Below, piece after piece: positions 54,747 to 64,000 of a stretch of DNA of 64,000 nucleotides (the first letter of the stretch is position 1; each line of letters begins with the position of its first letter). Made by a program: the position numbers and the translations under genes. Origin of the DNA: Mycolicibacterium insubricum (GTDB lineage Bacteria > Actinomycetota > Actinomycetes > Mycobacteriales > Mycobacteriaceae); contig NZ_AP022618.1 of the NCBI RefSeq assembly GCF_010731615.1, positions 2,976,001 to 3,040,000 of the forward strand, written 5' to 3'. Below the pieces are notes generated by a model, which did not search any database, was not told where the DNA came from, and saw only the letters and a program-made list of their open reading frames with translations.

Positions 54747-55082
54747 CCGGGCGGTTCGGCGAGGCTGGCCGGCACGCAAGTGGTCGGTCAACCCAGACGC
54801 GGGGGCCGCGCGACCACTTACGTACACGAGCTGTGGACGCGACGCGACAAAACCACAGGTCGCGACCGTCACCCGCCGATAACCGTGTACCTAAGTGGAA
54901 CCAAACTGCGACGGACGACAGCTGCGAACCGCCCGCAATAGCCCTGGCCGCAAGCCGCAGAGGGGCCGATGTTGCAAAGTGACCTCGCGAAGCGCGCACC
55001 CTCCGGATCCGTGTGCTCCACGCTAATCGCGCTCGACGGCCGCTCCGGACGCTTTTCCCCGAACCCGAGCTGCCTGCTCGAA
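54747..55082. other. 336-bp non-coding gap with nested inverted repeats
   Basis: No credible gene on either strand. The first half (54778-54898) is built of inverted repeats described separately. The rest (54900-55082) shows no repeat, terminator or RNA that I can recognise; it lies between two convergent genes. Confidence 0.6.
54778..54898. repeat. Nested inverted repeats, possible small palindromic element
   Basis: AAGTGGTCG (54778-54786) is the exact reverse complement of CGACCACTT (54811-54819). That arm continues as CCACTTACGTACACG (54814-54828), whose reverse complement recurs with one mismatch as CGTGTACCTAAGTGG (54884-54898). Between them CTGTGG (54831-54836) pairs with CCACAG (54853-54858). 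The middle arm can pair with either side, giving two alternative folds. Origin unknown. Confidence 0.6.
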
Positions 55083-56026
55083 CTACCGGGCCCGCGGATG
55101 CGCGGTGGCCCAGACCTCGCGCAAGGCATGCACGGTGACCATGGTGTAGATCTGCGTGGTGGTCACCGAGGCGTGGCCGAGCAGTTCCTGCACCACTCGG
55201 ACGTCGGCACCACCCTCCAGCAGATGGGTGGCGAACGAGTGACGCATGGTGTGCGGCGAGACCGCGGTCTCGATCCCGGCCCGCTCGGCGGCATCGGACA
55301 GCACCTGCCAGGCACTCTGGCGCGACAGCCGCCCACCCCGGGCGTTGAGGAAAAGCGCCGGGATGCCGCGGCCGCGGACAGCCAGCTCCGGCCGGCCCCG
55401 GACCAGGTAGTTGTCCACCGCGGTCACCGCCGGCCGCCCGATCGGCACCAGCCGCTGCTTTCCGCCCTTGCCGCGCAGCAGTACCGCACGCGCCTCGGTG
55501 TCGACATCGTCGATGTCGAGGCCGACGGCTTCGGAGATCCGGGCCCCGGTGGAATACAGCAGTTCCAGCAGCGCCCGGTTGCGCAGGCTCAGCGGCGTCT
55601 CGGCCGCCCCGTCGCCGCCGGCGGCCTCCAGCAGCGCCAGCACCTGATCCACGGTCAGGCTCTTGGGCAGGCGCCGGCTCGGGGTCGGAGGTTTCACTGC
55701 GCGCGCGACGTCGACGGGCGCGATGCCCTCGGCGGCGGCGAACCGGTGCAGGCCACGCACGGCGATCAGCGCGCGGGCCGCCGACACGGCCGACAGGGGC
55801 ACCACACCGGCGTCGGGGTCACCGCGGCGCAGGGCCACCAGGAACTCGCTGACGTCGGTCTCGGTGGCCGCGGCCAGGTCCTCGATACCCCGGCCGCGCA
55901 GGTGCTCCTGATACCGCCGCAGGTCGCGGCGATAGGAACTCAGCGTGTTGGCGGCTACCGCCCGCTCGATCATCAGGTGATCGAGGTAACCGCGCAGCTG
56001 GGTGTCCAGCGGCGTTTCCACGGTGG

Positions 56027-56030
<4 letters not shown>
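55083..56030 (-). CDS. xerD: Site-specific tyrosine recombinase XerD
   Basis: 315 residues. N-terminal SAM-like core-binding domain ([18 protein letters not shown]), catalytic domain with Arg in [12 protein letters not shown], His-x-x-Arg in [17 protein letters not shown], the second His in [14 protein letters not shown] and the nucleophilic Tyr of IYTMV. Resolves chromosome dimers at dif with XerC. GTG at 56030 overlaps the NUDIX stop (GTGA). This is the conserved xerD position, not a phage integrase. Confidence 0.94.
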
Positions 56031-58424
<2,394 letters not shown>

Positions 58425-58539
58425 CTACGATGCCGGGCAATGATTCACCTAGCCGGGCCTGCCGACCCACGGGAGTTCACCCTAACACCGTCGCGGACAA
58501 CCCGGCGGCAACGCGCCGTCGCGGCTGCAGCGGGGAGGG

Positions 58540-59481
58540 TTACTGCGGCACGGTGACGCTGGTGGCGCCCTGGCCGACGCCGAACGCGCCGGGCTTGCCC
58601 CCGCCGATGAGTTCGGCCAGTGCCAGCACGGCGGTGATCCGGCCGGCTTCGCTGTCGATGTCGTCGACGCTGGTCACCGCCGCCGACATGCCCGGATCCG
58701 AGCGCAGCACAGCCACGGCGCCGGTCCCGGTCGCCGAACCGTCGCGGCCGGCCAGCACGGTGCCGAATCCGTGCGGCGCCATGCCCGCGGCGAACCGGGC
58801 CACCGTGGTGCCCTTGTTCCCGGCGTCGTCCCCCAGCGGCCCGCCGGTGACGATCAGCGCCGTGTCGGCGCCGCCGAAGGTCTTGCCCGGATAGCTGATG
58901 AAGCCGGTGTCGCGCAGCGCGGTGAGCACGATCTCACGCTGCGCGTCATCGACCTTCGGGGCTTCCGGGTTGCGGTCGTTGAGCAGGGCCAGGCCGAGTA
59001 CATCCCCGGCCTGGGAGCCCTGGTCGACCAGGGTGGTCTGGCGCTGAGTGCCGGCCGGCAGCAGCACCGAGTTGACCACCGAGCTCAGCTTCTCGGCGGA
59101 GTTGGCGTCGACGAACTCGTCGGTGAGAGCGACCGTCGCGGACACCGTTCCGCCGGCCGTGGAGATGACCCGGCGCACGGCGTCGAGGTCGTCGTCCTTG
59201 GCATCGGGCGTGCGGAACAACACCACCGAGCGGTCCTTGAGCGCGTCTCGGACCATTCGCGGCGCCATCGCGGTGTTGAAATCATCTGCTGCGGAAAGTT
59301 TTTCGTTGATCGCGTTCTTCTGGTCGGTCAGCGTGTTGATCTGGCCGTGCAGGTCACGCTTTTCCTGGCGCATGCTCGACAGCAGCGTGTCCGACAGCAG
59401 CCCGGAACCGAGCACCACACCGACGGCGAGTGCGAGAAACACCGCCGCCAGCGAAATGGCATGCGAACGAAGCGAAATCAC
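58540..59481 (-). CDS. mctB: MctB/SteB-type envelope protein
   Basis: 313 residues with an N-terminal membrane anchor (ISLAAVFLALAVGVVLGSGLL), a coiled-coil stretch (about 35-65, RQEKRDLHGQINTLTDQKN) and an extracytoplasmic domain. Family name comes from Rv1698, linked to copper homeostasis; in Corynebacterium the neighbour-coupled homologue is described as SteB, working with SteA in cell separation. GTG at 59481, 34 bp after steA. The 133-bp gap to pyrG holds no gene. Confidence 0.87.
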   Translation of the reverse strand: MISLRSHAISLAAVFLALAVGVVLGSGLLSDTLLSSMRQEKRDLHGQINTLTDQKNAINEKLSAADDFNTAMAPRMVRDALKDRSVVLFRTPDAKDDDLDAVRRVISTAGGTVSATVALTDEFVDANSAEKLSSVVNSVLLPAGTQRQTTLVDQGSQAGDVLGLALLNDRNPEAPKVDDAQREIVLTALRDTGFISYPGKTFGGADTALIVTGGPLGDDAGNKGTTVARFAAGMAPHGFGTVLAGRDGSATGTGAVAVLRSDPGMSAAVTSVDDIDSEAGRITAVLALAELIGGGKPGAFGVGQGATSVTVPQ

Positions 59482-59515
59482 CAGAGAACCCCGACTCTTC
59501 CAGCGGTGTGACGAA

Positions 59516-60700
59516 CTAGCTGACCAGGTGCTGGATCCACAGCGCGAAGCGGTTCCAATAGTCCGCGAGCCAGGTGAACACCACCGTGTCGGTGCGCGAG
59601 ACCCACAGCGCCACGATGACGGCGATCAGCATCGCCAGCACCAGCATCGCCACCGCCCCGCCCGAGATCCGGCTGCGGTACAGGGTGGCCACGGCCTTGG
59701 CGTCGACCAGCTTCTCCCCCACCTTCAGCCGGGTCAGGAAGGTCGACGGGTTGCTGCGCTGGCGACTGCGGTCGAAGAATTCCTCGATGCTGGCGGTGTG
59801 GCCGGCGGTGACGATCAGCGAGGCACCGTGATGGTCGGCCAGCAGCAGCGCCAGGTCGGCGGCCGAACCGGCGGCCGGGAAGGTCATCGCCCCGACGCCG
59901 AGGTCCTGGATGCGCTCCAGGCCGGGCGCGTGCCCGTCTGCGTCGGCGGGCAGCACCACCTGGGCACCGCACTTGAGCGCCTCGGCACTGATCCGCTCGG
60001 GGTCACCGACGATCAGTTCGGGGCGGTAGCCGGCCTTGCGGAGCAGGTCGGCGCCGGCGCCGACACCGATCAGCACCGGGTGGTACTCCTTGATGAACGG
60101 CCGCAGCGCGCGCAGGTCGTCGGCCGCACCGGCCTCATCGGCAACCACCACGACGTGCCGGCGGTACAGGTCGACGTCGATGTCGGGAATCCCGATCCCG
60201 TCGATGAGCAGCGGGCTCTCACTGCGGATGAACTCGATGGTGTTTCCGGCGAACGCCTCCAGATGCTCGACCAGGCCGCTCTTGGCCTCGTGCATCTTGT
60301 CGGAAATCTCCTCGTCGTTGCGCTCGTGGCCCAGCACCAGCCGGCGGTCGCCGTGGTAGATCCCGCCGTTGTGCAGCCGGACCCGGGCCCCGTCCTTGAC
60401 CTTCTTGAAGACCTCGGAACCGGTGTCGTCGATGAGGGTGATGCCGTTGGCGACGAGCACCTCCGGCCCCAGGTTCGGGTAACGACCCGAGATCGACGAC
60501 GACGCGTTGACCACCGCGGCGACGTTCGCGTCGACCAGCGCGTCAGCGGTCACCCGGTCCAGGTCCAGGACGTCGATGACCACGATGTCGCCCGGTTCCA
60601 CCCGGCGCAGCAGCCGGTCAACGTCACGATCGACGCGCGCCGTGCCGGTGATACCGGGGCGCGAACCTGCATTCCGGGAGAGCAGCGCAGACATCTTCAT
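59516..60700 (-). CDS. steA: SteA-like cytokinetic ring protein
   Basis: 394 residues. The N-terminal part includes GTARVDRDVDRLLRRVEPGD and VVIDVLDLDRVTADAL; the thiamine-pyrophosphokinase-like core has VGDPERIS and VLPADADGH. One transmembrane helix near the C-terminus (VAMLVLAMLIAVIVALWVS) places a short tail outside. SteA homologues localise to the division septum in Corynebacterium together with the product of the next gene (family knowledge). ATG at 60700. Confidence 0.87.
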   Translation of the reverse strand: MKMSALLSRNAGSRPGITGTARVDRDVDRLLRRVEPGDIVVIDVLDLDRVTADALVDANVAAVVNASSSISGRYPNLGPEVLVANGITLIDDTGSEVFKKVKDGARVRLHNGGIYHGDRRLVLGHERNDEEISDKMHEAKSGLVEHLEAFAGNTIEFIRSESPLLIDGIGIPDIDVDLYRRHVVVVADEAGAADDLRALRPFIKEYHPVLIGVGAGADLLRKAGYRPELIVGDPERISAEALKCGAQVVLPADADGHAPGLERIQDLGVGAMTFPAAGSAADLALLLADHHGASLIVTAGHTASIEEFFDRSRQRSNPSTFLTRLKVGEKLVDAKAVATLYRSRISGGAVAMLVLAMLIAVIVALWVSRTDTVVFTWLADYWNRFALWIQHLVS

Positions 60701-60817
60701 GACGCCCGATTGTGTCCGCCGTCGGCCGATTTACCACGGAGGCGCGCCGTAACACTGGCAACATGAGTCATATCCCGTCACATTTGCAACACGGTTGCGG
60801 CTTCGTGATCCCACACG

Positions 60818-60862
60818 TGGCTACCCGGACAGGACTCGAACCTGCGGCCTATCACGTCGGAG
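60818..60862 (-). pseudogene. 3' half of tRNA-Arg(CCG), starting in the anticodon loop
   Basis: On the minus strand: CTCCGAC (anticodon loop, anticodon CCG), GTGAT (3' anticodon stem), AGGCC (variable), GCAGG-TTCGAGT-CCTGT (intact T arm), CCGGGTA, G, CCA. There is no 5' half: upstream sequence is a 12-nt spacer and the recN 3' end. The break inside the anticodon loop is where tyrosine integrases of tRNA-targeting elements usually cut, so this may be an attachment-site remnant. Confidence 0.7.
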
Positions 60863-60874
60863 GCCCCAATTGGG

Positions 60875-62623
60875 TCAGTTCAATTCACCGCGGGCGGTGT
60901 CGAGCAGCTCGCGCGCATGCGCCCGGGCGGTGTCGGAATCCCCCAGCCCAGCCAACATCCGGGCCAGCTCGGCCACCCGCTCGTCGTCATCGAGGCTGCG
61001 CACCACGCTGGCTCCGCCGCCGGCGGCCGTCACCACCAGATGCGTATCGGCGTAGGCCGCCACCTGCGGCAGGTGGGTGACGACGATGACCTGGTGGGTG
61101 CGGGCCAGCCGGGCCAGCCGGCGGCCGATCTGTACCGCAGCGCGACCACCCACGCCGGCGTCCACCTCGTCGAACACCATGGTGGTCCCGGCCGTGGACG
61201 CGGCCAACACCACCTCCAGCGCCAGCATCACCCGCGACAGCTCACCGCCGGAGGCACTCTTGGCCAGCGGCAGCACCGCCATTCCGCGGTGCGCGGTGAA
61301 ACCGAATTCGACGGCGTCGGCGCCGTCCGGCCCCGCCTGCACGGTCTCCCCCGACGGCAACCGCAGCGGCGACCGGTCGTCGGGACCGGCCGGGGTCGAC
61401 GACACCGCTACCGAGAACTCGGCGTCGGCCATCGCCAGACCGCCGAGTTCGGCGGTGACGGCTTTGGCCAGGCCGGTGGCCGCCTTGGTGCGTGCCTTGG
61501 TCAGCGCGACGGCCGCCGCCGCCACCCGCGCCGCGAGTTCGTCGACCCGGTGCGCCAGGGCGGTCAGGGCGTCCTCGGAGACGTCCAGTTGGGCCAGCCG
61601 CCGTCGGGACTCCTCGGCCCAGGCCAGCACGCCGTCGACGTCGGCGGCGTATTTGCGGGTCAGGGTCCGCAGCTCGGCCTGTCGCGACAGCTTGGTCTCC
61701 AGTGCCGACGCGTCCGTCGGCAGTCCGGCCAGGTAGCCGCCGATCTCGCCGGCGGTCTCGGCGACGACGGCCAGCACGCCGCCCAGCGGCTGGGCGAGAT
61801 CCCGCAGGGCGGGGTCGTCGCTGTTCTCCAGTGCGGACCGGGCCGCCGCGATCGCCGCCTGCGCGCCGGCGCCGCTCGTGGGATCGTCCGGATCGCCGGA
61901 CAGCGCCGCGCGGGCTACCGCGGCCGCCTCGCGCAGGGCGTCGAGTTCGGTGAGCCGGCGGATGTCGGCGGTCAGTTCGGCGTCCTCACCGGGCTGTGGC
62001 GCGACGGCGTCGACCTCGGTCAGTGCGAACTTCAGCCGGTCGGCCTCCTGCGCGAGCTCCCGGGCGCGCCCGGTCCGTTCCAGCAGATCGCTGCGCGCGG
62101 CCCGCCACTCGGCGCGGGCCTGCCGGTAACGCTCCAGCAGATCGGCGGTGCCGGCGTAGCGGTCCAGGGCGGCGCGCTGCTCGTCGGGCCGCATCAGCCG
62201 CAACTGATCGTTCTGGCCGTGCAGGGTCAGCAACTCGGTGGTGAAACCACCCAGGGTCCGAGCCGGGACCCCGCGCCCGCCGAGCGCGGCGCGCGACGGG
62301 CCCTCCCGGTTCACCGAACGCATGGCGATGATGCTGCCGTCGTCGTCGCGGTCGGCGCCGGCGTCGACCAGCATGGCGTCCACCCGGGCGGCCAGGTCGG
62401 CGTCGATCTCCGCAGTGGTGAAGCGCCCCTCCACGACCGCCCGGGTGGCGCCCGAGCGGACCCGGTCGGCGTCGGCGCGGGCCCCGCCGAGCAGGTGCAG
62501 ACCGGTCACCACCATGGTCTTGCCGGTTCCGGTCTCGCCGGTCAGCACCGTCAGGCCGCGGTCGAACTGCGCATCGGCGGCCTTGATGGCGCCGAGTGAG
62601 TCAATGCGAATTTCGACGAGCAC
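60875..62623 (-). CDS. recN: DNA repair protein RecN
   Basis: 582-residue SMC-like ATPase for double-strand-break repair. Walker A GETGTGKTM, ABC signature SGGELSRVMLALEVV, Walker B TMVFDEVDAGVGG, with coiled-coil arms between (RAEWRAARSDLLERTGRARE and following). GTG at 62623 gives the family-typical MLVEIRIDSLGAI start. Ends 12 bp before the tRNA fragment. Confidence 0.96.
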   Translation of the reverse strand: MLVEIRIDSLGAIKAADAQFDRGLTVLTGETGTGKTMVVTGLHLLGGARADADRVRSGATRAVVEGRFTTAEIDADLAARVDAMLVDAGADRDDDGSIIAMRSVNREGPSRAALGGRGVPARTLGGFTTELLTLHGQNDQLRLMRPDEQRAALDRYAGTADLLERYRQARAEWRAARSDLLERTGRARELAQEADRLKFALTEVDAVAPQPGEDAELTADIRRLTELDALREAAAVARAALSGDPDDPTSGAGAQAAIAAARSALENSDDPALRDLAQPLGGVLAVVAETAGEIGGYLAGLPTDASALETKLSRQAELRTLTRKYAADVDGVLAWAEESRRRLAQLDVSEDALTALAHRVDELAARVAAAAVALTKARTKAATGLAKAVTAELGGLAMADAEFSVAVSSTPAGPDDRSPLRLPSGETVQAGPDGADAVEFGFTAHRGMAVLPLAKSASGGELSRVMLALEVVLAASTAGTTMVFDEVDAGVGGRAAVQIGRRLARLARTHQVIVVTHLPQVAAYADTHLVVTAAGGGASVVRSLDDDERVAELARMLAGLGDSDTARAHARELLDTARGELN

Positions 62624-62651
62624 GTGTGTTGTTCCCCTTGTCGGCGCGGCG

Positions 62652-63650
62652 CTACTGGGCGCGCCAGCCGGTCACCGGAAGCCGGAACTTCTCCACCAGC
62701 CGGTCGGTGAACGGCGCGCTGTCCAGGCGCACCCACAGTACCGACGTCGCACTGCGACACACCTCCAGCCGAGCACCGGCCGGCACCACCATGTCGCGGT
62801 GCCCGTCGCAGAACACCATGGCGTCGTGCCCGGGCGCCTCGACCTCGATGGCGATCATGGCCGCCGGGCTGGTGACCATCGGCCGGGCGAACAGCGCGTG
62901 CGCGTTGTTGGGCACCACCAGGATGGCCTCCAGGTCGGGCCAGAGCACCGGCCCGCCGGCGGAGAATGCGTAGGCGGTGGAACCCGTCGGGCTCGATACC
63001 AGGACCCCGTCACACCCGAAGGTGGAGACCGGGCGGCCGTCGATCTCGACGACGACGCCGAGCACGCCGAGGCGGGTGCCCTTTTCCAGGCTGGCCTCGT
63101 TCAGGGCCCAGCCGCGGTCGATGATCTCCCCGTTGTGCCGCACCGCCACATCCAGCGTCATCCGGGATTCCACCCGGTAGTCGCGCCGGATGACCCGCTG
63201 CAGCACCTCGTCGATGGCGTCGGCCTCGGCTTCGGCGAGGAAGCCGATCCGGCCGAGGTTGATGCCGAGCACCGGGATTCCGGCGTTGCGGGCGAGTTCG
63301 GCGGCGCGCAGGAAGGTGCCGTCGCCGCCGAGCACGAGAACGAGCTCGGCGCCGCCCGCCGGGTTCGGCGAGGAGTGTTGTTCTCCGAGCACGAGGCCCG
63401 GCGCAGACGAACCCGCCGGGTTCGGCGAGGAGTGTTGTTCTCCGAGCACGAGGCCCGGCGCAGACGAACCCGCCGGGTTCGGCGAGCCCTGCTCGACGGC
63501 CTCCGGTGACAGCACCCGTAATGCGATGCCGTGCTGCAGCAGGGTCTTCTCGACCCGTTCGGCGACGTCGTTGGCCACCTCGCGGCCGGTGTGCACGACG
63601 AGCAGGATGCTGCGCTCGGCGTCGGTCGGGATATCCATCGGGCGGTTCAT
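62652..63650 (-). CDS. nadK: NAD kinase with an in-frame 19-residue tandem repeat
   Basis: 332 residues, phosphorylates NAD to NADP. Catalytic [52 protein letters not shown] and [12 protein letters not shown] are intact. Between residues about 48 and 95, just before the catalytic motif, the chain consists of two perfect copies of [19 protein letters not shown] plus a partial third. M. tuberculosis NadK as I remember it has a 27-residue unrelated segment there and is 307 residues long. ATG at 63650 overlaps the tlyA stop (ATGA); an in-frame ATG lies four codons later. The repeat is probably in a surface loop and tolerated. Confidence 0.94.
   Translation of the reverse strand: MNRPMDIPTDAERSILLVVHTGREVANDVAERVEKTLLQHGIALRVLSPEAVEQGSPNPAGSSAPGLVLGEQHSSPNPAGSSAPGLVLGEQHSSPNPAGGAELVLVLGGDGTFLRAAELARNAGIPVLGINLGRIGFLAEAEADAIDEVLQRVIRRDYRVESRMTLDVAVRHNGEIIDRGWALNEASLEKGTRLGVLGVVVEIDGRPVSTFGCDGVLVSSPTGSTAYAFSAGGPVLWPDLEAILVVPNNAHALFARPMVTSPAAMIAIEVEAPGHDAMVFCDGHRDMVVPAGARLEVCRSATSVLWVRLDSAPFTDRLVEKFRLPVTGWRAQ
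63355..63486. repeat. Perfect 57-bp tandem repeat, 2.3 copies, inside nadK
   Basis: Units 63355-63411 and 63412-63468 are identical; 63469-63486 repeats the first 18 bases. Each unit boundary carries the palindrome CGAACCC-GCC-GGGTTCG. The length (57 bp, 19 codons) keeps the frame. The partial unit ends where ordinary nadK sequence resumes. Confidence 0.97.
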
Positions 63651-64000
63651 TGCGGCCCCTCGGCGACGGCGTGTTCGATGGCGGCTGCCAGCTCCAGATC
63701 GCGAAGCGAGGACGCGCCGGCGCGCCGCAGCCAAAGGAAGTACTCGACGTTGCCCGACGGGCCGGGCAGCGGCGACGCCGTGACGCCGACGGTCCCCCAC
63801 CCCAGTTCGGCGGCTCGGACGGCCACCGCGAGCACCGCGGAGGCGCGCAGCGCGGGCTCGTGCACCACGCCGCCGGCCCCGACTTGTCCCCTGCCGACCT
63901 CGAACTGCGGTTTGACCATCGGGACGATGTCGGCGTCCGGCGCGGCGCAGGACGTCAGCGCCGGCAGCACGGTGCCCAGCGAGATGAAGGACAGGTCGGC
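63647..64000 (-). CDS. tlyA: TlyA-family rRNA methyltransferase/hemolysin, C-terminal 118 residues (cut by window edge)
   Basis: The visible part reads [15 protein letters not shown], then [16 protein letters not shown] and [11 protein letters not shown], the end of the SAM-methyltransferase domain of TlyA, which 2'-O-methylates 16S and 23S rRNA and affects capreomycin sensitivity in M. tuberculosis. The frame is open to base 64000; the S4 domain and SAM motif lie outside. Its stop overlaps the nadK start. Confidence 0.94.
   Translation of the reverse strand, partial: ADLSFISLGTVLPALTSCAAPDADIVPMVKPQFEVGRGQVGAGGVVHEPALRASAVLAVAVRAAELGWGTVGVTASPLPGPSGNVEYFLWLRRAGASSLRDLELAAAIEHAVAEGPQ

Noticed and set aside
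53016..54872. 618-codon frame giving ParA a long N-terminal extension
   Set aside because: The extension runs antisense through the methyltransferase gene; the GTG at 53879 has a strong ribosome site and gives a normal ParA.
60818..60862. A functional tRNA gene beside recN
   Set aside because: Only the 3' half is present; the 5' acceptor strand, D arm and 5' anticodon stem are missing.
63355..63486. The 57-bp repeats as a CRISPR array
   Set aside because: The units are contiguous with no spacers, lie in frame inside nadK, and no cas gene is present.

Overview
The window looks like a chromosomal segment of a mycobacterium (Mycobacterium/Mycolicibacterium). It is GC-rich, has frequent GTG starts and ATGA/GTGA stop-start overlaps, and carries a complete mce operon, an MHB-type hemophore-related protein and the order tlyA-nadK-recN-steA-mctB-pyrG-nudix-xerD // parA-scpA-scpB-rluB-cmk-der, which I remember from the Rv1694-Rv1713 region of M. 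tuberculosis. All assignments were made by reading the sequence; no database search was run.

Layout. (1) 1-444: N-terminus of monomeric isocitrate dehydrogenase, cut by the window edge. (2) 667-13960 (+): a signalling island with an FHA protein, a SpoIIAA-like protein, a receptor Ser/Thr kinase whose extracellular part looks like a FhuD/BtuF-type binding protein, five tandem paralogous lipoproteins, a DUF4333 protein, a second receptor kinase with a PknH-type sensor domain, and a sixth lipoprotein. (3) 13975-24667 (-): nine tightly packed genes (NorD-like VWA protein, NorQ-like ATPase, leaderless type 1 binding protein, AveC-like membrane protein, SDR, aldehyde dehydrogenase, P450, SDR, P450), with a divergent SDR and a regulator made of two fused TetR units. 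Three copies of a 17-bp motif lie upstream of exactly these units. (4) 27145-29557: TenA-like protein, MpaB/DUF2236 oxygenase and a divergent TetR. (5) 29497-41681 (-): a full mce operon (yrbEA, yrbEB, mceA-F, two Mce-associated proteins, an MPT64-like secreted protein), preceded by a fused HadA/HadB-type dehydratase gene. (6) 41877-47365: hemophore-related protein, DFR-like SDR, ferredoxin-reductase-like flavoprotein, and an apparently leaderless amidohydrolase-TetR operon. (7) 47465-64000: tRNA-Pro(GGG) with a strong terminator, then conserved housekeeping genes, nearly all on the minus strand.

How the parts work together. Regions 3-5 fit uptake and oxidation of a hydrophobic compound: Mce importer, P450s, SDRs, aldehyde dehydrogenase and hydratase, with a NorQ/NorD pair that may mature one of the oxygenases. 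Region 2 reads as surface sensing: two receptor kinases, a phosphothreonine-binding FHA protein and a family of exported lipoproteins. Region 7 covers chromosome segregation (ParA, ScpA, ScpB, XerD), nucleotide metabolism (Cmk, PyrG, NadK), ribosome maturation (Der, RluB, TlyA), cytokinesis/envelope (SteA, MctB/SteB) and DNA repair (RecN).

Points most worth following up are the binding-protein receptor kinase and its lipoprotein array, the P450/AveC/NorQD regulon with its asymmetric operator, a perfect 57-bp in-frame repeat inside nadK, and a tRNA-Arg(CCG) 3' half just downstream of recN that looks like an attachment-site scar.
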